Below, piece by piece: positions 36,933 through 43,917 of a DNA stretch of 64,000 nucleotides. This DNA is from Gammaproteobacteria bacterium (GTDB lineage Bacteria > Pseudomonadota > Gammaproteobacteria > Xanthomonadales > SZUA-36): positions 1-64,000 of the forward strand of contig JAJFLB010000018.1 in the NCBI GenBank assembly GCA_021772915.1, read 5' to 3'. Numbering within the stretch: position 1 is the stretch's first letter; each line of letters opens with the position of its first letter. A model generated the notes under the pieces. That model was not told where the DNA came from. It searched no databases and saw only the letters and a list, made by a program, of their open reading frames with translations. The translations under genes were made by a program, and so were the position numbers.

Positions 36933-38006
36933 GTGAAGTTCTTGCGGACGACATGTGTATCACTGCTGGCTTTTTTGCCTCAATTGGCCTTTCCGATAGA
37001 CAATTATGCGAGCGCAAAATTTACTACTTTAAGTGCCGCACCCTGCATTGGTCCGAGCAGGAACATGATCAAGCAATTTGATCAATTCGACGGTGTTTCT
37101 TACCCGGACGGCAAACGCTTCTACACCATCAGACACATCGGAGAGCCTGGTACGGTTGCACTTCATAATGAGATCGCCAATGTCGTTACCTGGGATGTAG
37201 GTCAACTGACCGGGCTGTCGATCAACAGCTACCTGCGCCGCTACTTCCAGCGTGGGTATCAAAACAATGCACAGGTCGGCACACCGGCGTTTCAATTGAT
37301 GTGTACAGCAGCCGGTTTTTTGATCAATACATTTCAGTTTGACCATCAATCGGGCCGGGTCGAATGCCCGCCAGGTTTTCCAGAGTGCTCGGGTGGCCCC
37401 CATGCTGCCCTTTATGAGGAGTTTGGCGAGGACGGCCCCCTCATTTTCCGAACGCCAAATTCAGAACTTACGCTTCAGGTGTATGCCAAGTTGCCTTTTG
37501 TGCACTGGTCAGAGAACCCCGCTGTTGCCCAGCAATACATGTTTGCGTATCTGATTGACCAGACAACCGGATCATTGTTGGCCTGGTTAGCCTCAATTTA
37601 TGATTCCCGACCATTTGGTGATGGCAATGGCAACGCGCTGATCGCTGATGATGGTATTACCTCATTTGTCAGTGCACCGATCTTGAAGAATTTGGCCAAT
37701 GGTCGGCCTAACCCTTATGTAACAAAGAGCCCCTACTCAGCGGGTATGGCAAATCGTTATTCCTGGGGCCCTGAAGAGAGATTTTACCGTGCGCATCTGA
37801 AAAGAGAGCAAATGAATAATATGTTGCAAGATGTAAACATCAGTCGCCTACGTCGTGGTCAAACACTCGTTTCTGAGAATCCGGATGACTGGCGTCTCTA
37901 TTCGATTGGTGTATCGACCGAGATCGCATGGAACGGTGATCCGTCCAGTAATATTGCTGTTGGTGGCAGCTGGCGGTATTTTGAGGCTTTTGAGGCCCAC
38001 GAGTAG
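36933..38006 (+). CDS. Secreted protein of unknown function with repeat-derived C-terminus
   Basis: Protein of 357 residues. The GTG at 36933 is chosen because AGGAG stands 7 nt upstream and it starts a good signal peptide (MKFLRTTCVSLLAFLPQLAFP); the frame is open back to 36882. Mature motifs: MIKQFDQFDGVSYPDGKRFYTI, QYMFAYLIDQTTGSLLAWLASIYD and SWGPEERFYRAHLKREQM. No family recognised. The last 11 codons (FEAFEAHE region) fall inside the 212-bp direct repeat copy at 37974, so the C-terminus is shared with sequence found again at 40497. Confidence 0.7.
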   Translation: MKFLRTTCVSLLAFLPQLAFPIDNYASAKFTTLSAAPCIGPSRNMIKQFDQFDGVSYPDGKRFYTIRHIGEPGTVALHNEIANVVTWDVGQLTGLSINSYLRRYFQRGYQNNAQVGTPAFQLMCTAAGFLINTFQFDHQSGRVECPPGFPECSGGPHAALYEEFGEDGPLIFRTPNSELTLQVYAKLPFVHWSENPAVAQQYMFAYLIDQTTGSLLAWLASIYDSRPFGDGNGNALIADDGITSFVSAPILKNLANGRPNPYVTKSPYSAGMANRYSWGPEERFYRAHLKREQMNNMLQDVNISRLRRGQTLVSENPDDWRLYSIGVSTEIAWNGDPSSNIAVGGSWRYFEAFEAHE

Positions 38007-38185
38007 TCTGAATTCGTGTTGCTTTGCCCGCTTTTCTTCTAAGATGGCTGCTTGTCAGATTGTTGACAAAAGTATATGACTTTCTCCTATGCTCAAATAA
38101 TGGCGTGGAGTTGTCTGTTTTAGTGGGGACGGTCCAGACCCCAACTATTTTTGGCTGGTGAGTTTTTGCTCTGACCCCAATTATT
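37974..38185 (+). repeat. 212-bp direct repeat, copy 1
   Basis: Copy 1 of a 212-bp sequence found again at 40497-40708 in the same orientation, with 10 mismatches by eye and no gaps. It begins within the 3' end of the upstream secreted-protein gene and ends at CCAATTATT, directly before the attC half-site at 38187. The GGTCCAGACCCCAA and CTGACCCCAATT strings resemble sequences seen around REP-associated transposase elements (recalled). Confidence 0.95.
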
Positions 38186-38186
38186 A

Positions 38187-38214
38187 TTAACGCCGTTAAA
38201 CTAAAACGTTATAC
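38187..38214 (+). repeat. attC right half (L'-R')
   Basis: TTAACGCCGTTAAAC followed by TAAAAC and the R' box GTTATAC (38208-38214). It matches the 3' half of an attC, and the next gene starts 12 nt later. Its AACGCCGTTAAAC is the reverse complement, bar one base, of the L'' arm at 40380-40406, so these are two halves of one site type separated by two genes. Confidence 0.6.
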
Positions 38215-38226
38215 AGCAAGGATCAA

Positions 38227-39222
38227 ATGAGCTACACCTCTCACAGCGTCTTAAAAAGATCTGCAACACTTGCTGGTGTAAAGGGACTAGTTGATCTCCT
38301 CGGCTTCACTCGTCTTCGGAAGGAGTTCGATATTCCAAATCAAGTTGGCTCCTATATATGGTCAGACGATGAAGACTATAAATCCTTCGTTGGTCTTGAA
38401 CTTCAGATTTACCGTACTCCTGGAGGGCAAGTATCCGTAGACACCCGCTCCCGAATAGGTCGAAGCTATTGGGAGCTACTTCACCAAAACAAGACACTGA
38501 AGTTACTACGAGATTATTTTGGCGGACATTTTGTTACTGACGCCGGAAGAAATCGTTATTTACGACCAAATGCGGCTCCACCAGAACCAGTAGCTGCTGG
38601 CTGTTATATCGCTCGGTGGAGATTACATAATGCTTTGATCAAGCCAAGAATTTACATGAGACAAAGAGGCCTGGATCAGCCAAACGCAAGGCCGACGCCG
38701 ACAGGCTGGCAATTCATAGACGAGATGAATCCTAGACTTTTTTCGAACAATCTGATTCTTCCTTATGCTTTGGCAGTGTGGGAGCACTACTTCAGGGAGT
38801 CATTCGTTGCTCTTCTTACCTACTCTCCAAATAGAGCCAAAGCTCTACAGAAAGCCAATCTGAATCTCCTTCAGCTTGAATCTGTAGCTGCAAGTCATCT
38901 AAGGATTGAACAGGCGGTAGCGGAGATTTTTTCATTCCAACGCCCAAGCAAGATATCGGCAAACTTTAGAATTATTGAAGAGAATATTGATCTTGGTGGA
39001 GCACTAAGGAGGCCGTACAAAGGCCGAAGAAAATGCTTATTTGATCAAATTGAAGATGCAGTTGAGAATAGAAACGAGTTTGTGCACTCGGGCTTCATGA
39101 ACACGAACTGGACAGATCAAAAGGCCAATGGTTTTTTGGAGGATCTAGAAATAGCCGTAGATCGTTGCTACCAAGAGTTCGGCTGTTCAATTGGGTTTAC
39201 TCCAGAGCGAAGGTTTTGGTAG
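38227..39222 (+). CDS. Cassette-borne HEPN-motif protein
   Basis: Protein of 331 residues, A/T-rich relative to the flanks. Near the C-terminus R282-N-E-F-V-H287 matches the R-x4-6-H motif of HEPN ribonucleases, inside a helical region (LRIEQAVAEIFSF, LFDQIEDAVENRNEFVHSGF, EDLEIAVDRCYQEFG) as in RiboL-PSP/HEPN-like domains. The N-terminal 170 residues are unfamiliar. HEPN proteins are common RNase effectors of anti-phage and toxin systems (known); that role here is inference. It lies between an attC half-site and the TIR gene. Confidence 0.72.
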   Translation: MSYTSHSVLKRSATLAGVKGLVDLLGFTRLRKEFDIPNQVGSYIWSDDEDYKSFVGLELQIYRTPGGQVSVDTRSRIGRSYWELLHQNKTLKLLRDYFGGHFVTDAGRNRYLRPNAAPPEPVAAGCYIARWRLHNALIKPRIYMRQRGLDQPNARPTPTGWQFIDEMNPRLFSNNLILPYALAVWEHYFRESFVALLTYSPNRAKALQKANLNLLQLESVAASHLRIEQAVAEIFSFQRPSKISANFRIIEENIDLGGALRRPYKGRRKCLFDQIEDAVENRNEFVHSGFMNTNWTDQKANGFLEDLEIAVDRCYQEFGCSIGFTPERRFW

Positions 39223-39229
39223 TCACGCT

Positions 39230-39289
39230 ATATAACAAAGACGTTAAATAGCACCCCGCCAGCAAGTTGGCTGTGCCACAACGCTTAGC
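39230..39289 (+). repeat. Possible degenerate attC between HEPN and TIR genes
   Basis: Begins with R''-like ATATAAC then AAAGACGTTAAATAGCACC, and ends GTGCCACAACGCTTAGC. The arms GCAC/GTGC can pair, but the R' box is GCTTAGC rather than GTTRRRY. It starts 7 nt after the HEPN stop, the expected position of a cassette attC. Confidence 0.45.
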
Positions 39290-39323
39290 TTAAATGAAAG
39301 CAACATGGAAATAACATTACGAA

Positions 39324-40370
39324 ATGCCAGAAAATCAACGACCAATCAATGTTGACTCAACACTTGCAGCCGCAGCGCATGCCTTTCTTCGACAAGAACG
39401 GATAAAGGATGCGGAATTACTTGCTAGCGCAAAAGTGAGTCTTGAAGAAGTAGGCTTCGATAACTGGAATGGCGGTACAAGGATCTGGAACCTCAATCTA
39501 GAGGTGCCATATCCCATATACCTTACCGTAGAAGATGAATATCGCAAAGACATAGAACAGTTTATTGATGAGGTAATGGCTCCATTTTTACCAGAAGTTG
39601 GCCATTGGGTACACACTAAAATAAGACCATCGGAGTTTTCCGACTTAAATTGGCGCCAAGCAGTAGCTGCTAGCTCTCTGCCTTTGGACAAGTATCGTTC
39701 CATTGACGACAACAACAAATACGAGGCTTTTATTAGTTATCAAACGTCAGACAAGCATGTGGCCGGTAAACTACAACAGACATTAGAAAAGTTTGAAATT
39801 TCATCTTTTTTAGCTCATGAAGACATAGAGGTTTCCGTGGAATGGAGAGAACGAATTCTTGAAGAATTAGGACGTGCAAGAATTTTTATTAGTCTACTCA
39901 GCGAGAACTATTTTACATCTCCCTGGTGTGTGCAGGAATCTGGAATTGTTGCCTATCGTGGAATTCCATCTCTTCATCTTTCACTAGATGGGAGTATTCC
40001 TCAGGGCTTTTCGAGCAATATTCAGTCAATAAAAGTAAACTCAGAAGAAATCACAATACAAGAACTAATTCCGGGTCTAATCTCATCTAATTTTGATTTG
40101 GGCATTAAGATTTTAACTAACGTTATTGGGCGCTCTGGATCGTTTAGAGTTGCTGAAATCAACTTTCGGATGATTCAACCGCATATTCCCAGGATGAGCG
40201 ATGAACAAATAAAGACTTTGCTAGAAAAAGCACGTTCAAATGGCCAAGTCCATCATGCAAGTCTTTGCGCAAGCCAGTTCCTTCCCCCACTCATAAGTTC
40301 CCATGGGCACCTGCTTGATGAGGACACAAAAGAGTATCTATTAGACGTGTGTTCTGAATACACCAATTAA
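39324..40370 (+). CDS. Cassette-borne TIR-domain protein
   Basis: Protein of 348 residues. A TIR domain starts near residue 132: KYEAFISYQTSDKHVAGKLQ (betaA/alphaA), SSFLAHEDIEVSVEWRERI (BB-loop region), ARIFISLLSENYFTSPWCVQES with W201-C202 and the likely catalytic Glu 205, as in NAD-cleaving TIRs. The N-terminal 130 residues (LWNLNLEVPYPIYLTVEDEY-like beta region and helices) match no domain I know and may be the sensor. The C-terminus is helical (SDEQIKTLLEKARSNGQV). An NADase effector role in phage defence is inference from the family. Confidence 0.85.
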   Translation: MPENQRPINVDSTLAAAAHAFLRQERIKDAELLASAKVSLEEVGFDNWNGGTRIWNLNLEVPYPIYLTVEDEYRKDIEQFIDEVMAPFLPEVGHWVHTKIRPSEFSDLNWRQAVAASSLPLDKYRSIDDNNKYEAFISYQTSDKHVAGKLQQTLEKFEISSFLAHEDIEVSVEWRERILEELGRARIFISLLSENYFTSPWCVQESGIVAYRGIPSLHLSLDGSIPQGFSSNIQSIKVNSEEITIQELIPGLISSNFDLGIKILTNVIGRSGSFRVAEINFRMIQPHIPRMSDEQIKTLLEKARSNGQVHHASLCASQFLPPLISSHGHLLDEDTKEYLLDVCSEYTN

Positions 40371-40379
40371 AAAATTGCA

Positions 40380-40406
40380 GCCTAACAAAGCGTTTAGCGG
40401 CGTTGC
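40380..40406 (+). repeat. attC left half (R''-L'')
   Basis: GCCTAAC (R'' box, fits RYYYAAC) followed by AAAGCGTTTAGCGGCGTTGC, the classic attC 5' half, 9 nt after the TIR stop. No R' box follows; instead about 90 bp of sequence leads into repeat copy 2. Its partner half is at 38187-38214. Confidence 0.65.
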
Positions 40407-40496
40407 ACCAGCGGGCTGGGTCCGTAAGCTTCCCCGTCAAGTACACAGTTCTAAACTAGAGTTTTCCAGCCTTAAATTGAGCACATACATCGCTGA

Positions 40497-40708
40497 CGGT
40501 ATTTTGAAGCTTTTGAAGCCTACGAGTAGTCTGAATTCGTGTTGCTTTGCCCGCTTTTCTTCCAAGATGGCTGTTTGTCAGATTGTTGACAAAAGTATAT
40601 GACTTTCTCCTATGCTCAAATAATAGCGTGGAGTTGTCTGTTGTAGTGGGGACAGTCCAGACCCCAACTATTTTTGGCTGGTGAGTTTTCACTCTGACCC
40701 CAATTATT
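40497..40708 (+). repeat. 212-bp direct repeat, copy 2
   Basis: Second copy of the repeat at 37974-38185, same orientation and length, 10 mismatches. It includes a non-functional copy of the last 11 codons of the gene at 36933. The two copies bracket the HEPN and TIR genes. Confidence 0.95.
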
Positions 40709-40761
40709 GGCACACCCTAAAAGGGTCTCGGTTGGTTGACAACACTACACAATTATTGCCA

Positions 40762-41883
40762 CTAATGCCCCGTATACCACTTCTCAAACAGTGGCCCACG
40801 GTGGCCGATTGTTTGTGACTGACGGACAACGCCTACGCCAGTCCCATTCGCCATACCGAAGCCCTTCCTCCTCCAACCCAAAAACACCGGCCACACACTC
40901 GGATTAGGGAAAAGTATCTGCGAGTGGACCAATGCCTCCCTGTGATCCTCGGCGTCGGGGCCGTCTACCACGCGGTACCGCTTGTACTCACCTTCGACTC
41001 GATCCAGGACCGAATAATGCAAAACATGCCTATCTGCGAGGCGGTTGTTCTTGCTGGCGCGGAACTCTTCAGAAAGTGCTTGGGGGCAATTTGCCACCCC
41101 TGGGTATATGTTTGCCCTGCAGGCCAGAAACTGTAATTGATTAAGCGCTCGGACATCATCTAGGCGCTTGGTTGACGCAATGCCGGCATTCTTGGAAATT
41201 GCGTAGACATCCTTATCGTATGCGATAAACATCGCGTTTTCAGACAAAGGCAAGACGGCAAGCACGCCTGCTGTGCCTAATCCAAATGACTGTCTGCGGT
41301 GCTTTTGATCAGACTTGAACCACTTATTGGTAAGAACGGCGGGATCATCCGAGGTGATGAACGGTCGATTGGTCGAATTCTTGACCAGACAAGGCCTCAG
41401 ATCGTCAATAGCCTGCATCTGGTCAGCAAAAGTGTGCATCGCTATAAGCACCGCCTCTCGAATCTCAAGGCGAAATGATGTATCTGCCCCAACCAGTTCA
41501 CCGAGCTGATTGTTCATCTCAACTGCCCGTTTAGAGGCAGCTTCAGTCCTAATGTATTGCAGGAGCCAAAACCGCTTCAGAACCAATGCGTCCTTGGGCA
41601 GCAGTTTTCTATAACTAGGTTCTCGAACTCTTCGCAAAGTGCTCGCATACGCTTGCTCCATGAATTGAATGGCTGCTTCTAGCTTTTCATCATCTCCATA
41701 GAAGTAAGCCCCGGTGCACTGATGTTTTACCGCTGCGTTCTCGACCAACCGCTCACTATCGATGTTGAAAAGCCGAATCGATTTGCCTTTCTCTCCATGT
41801 GAAAACGGCCTGAGATAACACCGCGGAACAAAGTGCTGGTTTTTATTTGTGACCAGAGGATAACTCCCTTTGGGACGCCACAA
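40762..41883 (-). CDS. DUF4238 protein, cassette-borne
   Basis: Protein of 373 residues of the DUF4238 family, recognised by the N-terminal NQHFVPRCYLRPFS and by RFWLLQYIRTE and RPFITSDDPAVL further on. The family function is unknown; members are frequent in accessory regions. The start is assigned to a TTG at 41883, 7 nt after the attC R' box, since no ATG or GTG lies in frame before the conserved NQHFVP. No attC is visible after its stop, where repeat copy 2 begins, so the 3' end of this cassette appears cut off. Confidence 0.8.
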   Translation of the reverse strand: MWRPKGSYPLVTNKNQHFVPRCYLRPFSHGEKGKSIRLFNIDSERLVENAAVKHQCTGAYFYGDDEKLEAAIQFMEQAYASTLRRVREPSYRKLLPKDALVLKRFWLLQYIRTEAASKRAVEMNNQLGELVGADTSFRLEIREAVLIAMHTFADQMQAIDDLRPCLVKNSTNRPFITSDDPAVLTNKWFKSDQKHRRQSFGLGTAGVLAVLPLSENAMFIAYDKDVYAISKNAGIASTKRLDDVRALNQLQFLACRANIYPGVANCPQALSEEFRASKNNRLADRHVLHYSVLDRVEGEYKRYRVVDGPDAEDHREALVHSQILFPNPSVWPVFLGWRRKGFGMANGTGVGVVRQSQTIGHRGPLFEKWYTGH

Positions 41884-41890
41884 CCAAAAT

Positions 41891-41956
41891 GCCTAACCGT
41901 TTGAATTAAATAGCCGTGTGCGAAGCCGGCGTCCACATTTAATTGAGTTGTTATGT
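41891..41956 (-). repeat. attC recombination site
   Basis: Read on the minus strand: R'' ACATAAC, L'' AACTCAATTAAAT, a central GGACGCCGGCTTCGC, L' ATTTAATTCAAACG, and R' GTTAGGC (41891-41897). L'' and L' pair (AATTAAAT/ATTTAATT) with extra unpaired bases in L', as in true attC sites. It follows the MBL gene by 14 nt and precedes the DUF4238 start by 7 nt. Confidence 0.82.
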
Positions 41957-41970
41957 TTCATCTAGGTTGT

Positions 41971-42795
41971 TCAAAGTCCGCCCTTAACATAAGTTGTCTC
42001 ACCAATCTTGTAGAGAGTCAGATGGCCGTCGTTCCTAGTCGTCATCACTTTGCGCGTTTTCGGTGCCAGAAGCGTACCGAAATTTACGCCCGATGCATGT
42101 TTTGAATATCGATCATGATCTTGAGTAGTAAATGTTCGTTCTTTATCCGAAATAAGCACCACTTCAGGCTGACAATACCTGAAAACGTCTTCGTAATAAC
42201 CATTGACTCTTCCATGATGAGAGGCGATGAATACGTTTACGCATCTTAGCTTTTCAATGAACTGTGGCACGGTGAGCAACTTCGCCCAGCCTCGGGTTTC
42301 TAAATCACCTGGATAAATAATGTAGCTCGTGCCGAATTCCAAGAATGTTACGAGACTAAGATTATTTGTATCGGTTTCATGCGGATAATAAACACAATAA
42401 AACTCTAGGCTAGTATCATTAACCCTGTGGGGAAAACGGCGTACGTCAGCAAGATCAGTATTGGCTAGCGTGTTGATAACGATCTGCATTTGATCGCTGA
42501 TACGGCCGCCTTTTACTTTTATTCTTCTTAGAGTGTCTGCATCTATTGTTGGGTTAACAACGAGACTTCCTACTGTGAAGTAACCGCGAACAGCTTTGAT
42601 GTCGCTGACATGGTCTTGATCTAAGTTGCTAATGACCATCGCATCGATGTGCCTATGCCCGCGCGAATATAACCACTGTAAGGGCCGGAATTTCTCACCG
42701 TCATGACCACAGTCTATTAAGATCAAGTTGTTTTCGCTGATCAGCGCCGCACAGAATCCGTGTCGGACATTGAATATCTTGAGTTCAGTTGTCAT
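41971..42795 (-). CDS. Metallo-beta-lactamase-fold protein, cassette-borne
   Basis: MBL-fold protein of 274 residues, ComEC-like in pattern: FNVRHGFCAALISENNLILIDCGHDGE, then ISNLDQDHVSD in place of HxHxDH, FLEFGTSYIIYPGDLE, VNVFIASHHGRVNGYYEDVF and EVVLISDKE. The first His positions of the metal motif are replaced (N and D), as in a subgroup of ComEC-type proteins, so catalysis is uncertain. It overlaps the preceding membrane-protein gene by 11 bp, forming a two-gene cassette. It could be a nuclease or nucleotide hydrolase in a defence pair (inference). Confidence 0.8.
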   Translation of the reverse strand: MTTELKIFNVRHGFCAALISENNLILIDCGHDGEKFRPLQWLYSRGHRHIDAMVISNLDQDHVSDIKAVRGYFTVGSLVVNPTIDADTLRRIKVKGGRISDQMQIVINTLANTDLADVRRFPHRVNDTSLEFYCVYYPHETDTNNLSLVTFLEFGTSYIIYPGDLETRGWAKLLTVPQFIEKLRCVNVFIASHHGRVNGYYEDVFRYCQPEVVLISDKERTFTTQDHDRYSKHASGVNFGTLLAPKTRKVMTTRNDGHLTLYKIGETTYVKGGL

Positions 42796-43246
42796 TTTTA
42801 TCGTTTCGCCCTGCACTAGATGGCTCCACGCTGAATGTGGATTTAGCAACACCCTCTATTCTTCGCAAGAAATTATCAACGTTGTATCCCGCAATGAAGG
42901 CGAATGCGAAATAGCCGTAACTATTAGCGCCGTCAGCAGTATCGGCCTCAAGAATAATTACCCCTGCTTTCAAAAAAATGTAAGCCACCAACCCGCTGAT
43001 AGCACTTGCAACCGGCCGTAGTAAGTACCAGACGTTCCAGTACGAATTCCATGCCATATTTACGCCATAATTTACATAAATTGCGCGCAAGCAATAAAGG
43101 ACGCCGGCAAGAGCGGCAATAAGCATGCATTGAATTGCTACCAGGTACGATTGGAGCCACTCGGGCAGGACTCCAAGTGGAATTAAGGACCAGACAATCC
43201 CTAAGATGCAGAGCACTATAATTTGGAGGATGACGGCTTGCTTCAT
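42785..43246 (-). CDS. Four-helix membrane protein paired with MBL protein
   Basis: Protein of 153 residues with about four membrane helices (VILQIIVLCILGIVWSLIPLG; YLVAIQCMLIAALAGVLYCL; LLRPVASAISGLVAYIFL; YGYFAFAFIAGYNVDNFL) and a polar C-terminal tail. No family recognised. An AAAGG stands before the ATG. Its end overlaps the MBL gene, implying the two act together; a membrane effector controlled by a soluble enzyme is one possibility. Confidence 0.72.
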   Translation of the reverse strand: MKQAVILQIIVLCILGIVWSLIPLGVLPEWLQSYLVAIQCMLIAALAGVLYCLRAIYVNYGVNMAWNSYWNVWYLLRPVASAISGLVAYIFLKAGVIILEADTADGANSYGYFAFAFIAGYNVDNFLRRIEGVAKSTFSVEPSSAGRNDKNDN

Positions 43247-43318
43247 TTCGATGCCTTTTTTTAGCCCTGAACGAATAAATGTGTGTATGGCACATAACTA
43301 CAATTAGGAGGCAGCAAC

Positions 43319-43549
43319 TCAATGTCCATAGAGGTACGGCCTGAGACAACGAAATTCCCCTGGGGCGACTAGTTCAAAGAAGTCCGAGACACCGCCAGGA
43401 TTTCCTTTTCTGTGTTTGTGTAGAAATGCATTGTATGTTCCCGGCTTAAATCCGGCGCCAGTGCTTTCAAAGTCGTTCTTGGTGAGAGGTTCTGAGAGGC
43501 GACGTTCCTTCATCGCTTGAACTATTGCCGAATACACTCTGTGTGCCAT
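43319..43549 (-). CDS. Small cassette protein, unknown function
   Basis: Protein of 76 residues: SAIVQAMKERRLSEPLTKNDF, TYNAFLHKHRKGNPGG and FFELVAPGEFRCLRPY. The pattern (short helices, basic, then FELVxPGEFRxLRP) looks like a small winged-helix or nucleic-acid-binding protein common in cassettes, but I cannot name it. It starts 15 nt after the R' box of the attC at 43565-43642. After its stop there is only an R'-like GTTATGT, not a full attC. Confidence 0.68.
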   Translation of the reverse strand: MAHRVYSAIVQAMKERRLSEPLTKNDFESTGAGFKPGTYNAFLHKHRKGNPGGVSDFFELVAPGEFRCLRPYLYGH

Positions 43550-43564
43550 TCCCTTCTCCTGTCT

Positions 43565-43642
43565 CTCTAACGTCCTAGTTAAGCTGTGCAGCGGAGTTGC
43601 GTCCGGTGAGCGAAGCGAACGAACTTGAACGATTTGTATGAT
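43565..43642 (-). repeat. attC recombination site
   Basis: Minus strand: CATACAAATCGTTCAAG, a hairpin GTTCGCTTCGC, CCGGACGCAACTCCG, then CAGCTTAACTAGGAC and R' GTTAGAG (43565-43571). TCAAG and CTTAAC pair as L''/L'. The R'' box is imperfect. It begins 4 nt after the stop of the 77-residue gene. Confidence 0.75.
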
Positions 43643-43646
43643 CCCA

Positions 43647-43880
43647 TTAAGCCCTTGTATGATTGCGATAAGCCAACATCCCTAAACGCCGCATTGAAGC
43701 CTCGATGACTGGTCGTACTTCAGACGGGCAAGGAACCTGACGAATTGACGAGGAAACACGATTAGATGCCTTCCTCATTGGTAAACCGTTCAATTCCTTC
43801 ACATGGGCTATCCAACATGTTTTAACCGTGTAGCCGTGTCTTCCTTTGATATCATCCTGAATCTGTGCATATGTTGCCAT
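43647..43880 (-). CDS. Small cassette protein (MATYAQIQ type), unknown function
   Basis: Protein of 77 residues: MATYAQIQDDIKGRHGYTVKTCWIAHVKELNG then CPSEVRPVIEASMRRLGML. This pattern recurs in small hypothetical proteins of many proteobacteria, where they are often cassette-borne (recalled, not searched). Function is unknown. GGAG stands upstream of the ATG at 43880. The attC at 43565-43642 follows its stop. Confidence 0.75.
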   Translation of the reverse strand: MATYAQIQDDIKGRHGYTVKTCWIAHVKELNGLPMRKASNRVSSSIRQVPCPSEVRPVIEASMRRLGMLAYRNHTRA

Positions 43881-43917
43881 CAATGTCTCCTGATTTGTCA
43901 ATACGCTAGTAAGCGGG

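Larger units (their letters stand above)
40371..40761. other. Junction between opposed cassettes
   Basis: 391 bp without a gene between the TIR and DUF4238 stops. It holds the attC left half (40380-40406), about 90 bp of unassigned sequence, repeat copy 2 (40497-40708), and a small hairpin ACCCTAAAAGGGT near 40714-40726 that could end transcription of the DUF4238 gene. A 75-codon frame across it is derived from the repeat and is not a gene. Confidence 0.7.

Noticed and set aside
40375-40602. 75-codon plus-strand frame after the TIR gene
   Set aside because: It is made of the attC half and repeat copy 2. Its C-terminal part is also readable at the first copy as a repeat by-product.
43247-43318. 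A third full attC between the 76-residue gene and the membrane-protein gene
   Set aside because: Only an R'-like GTTATGT is visible; no R'' box or pairing arms could be found.
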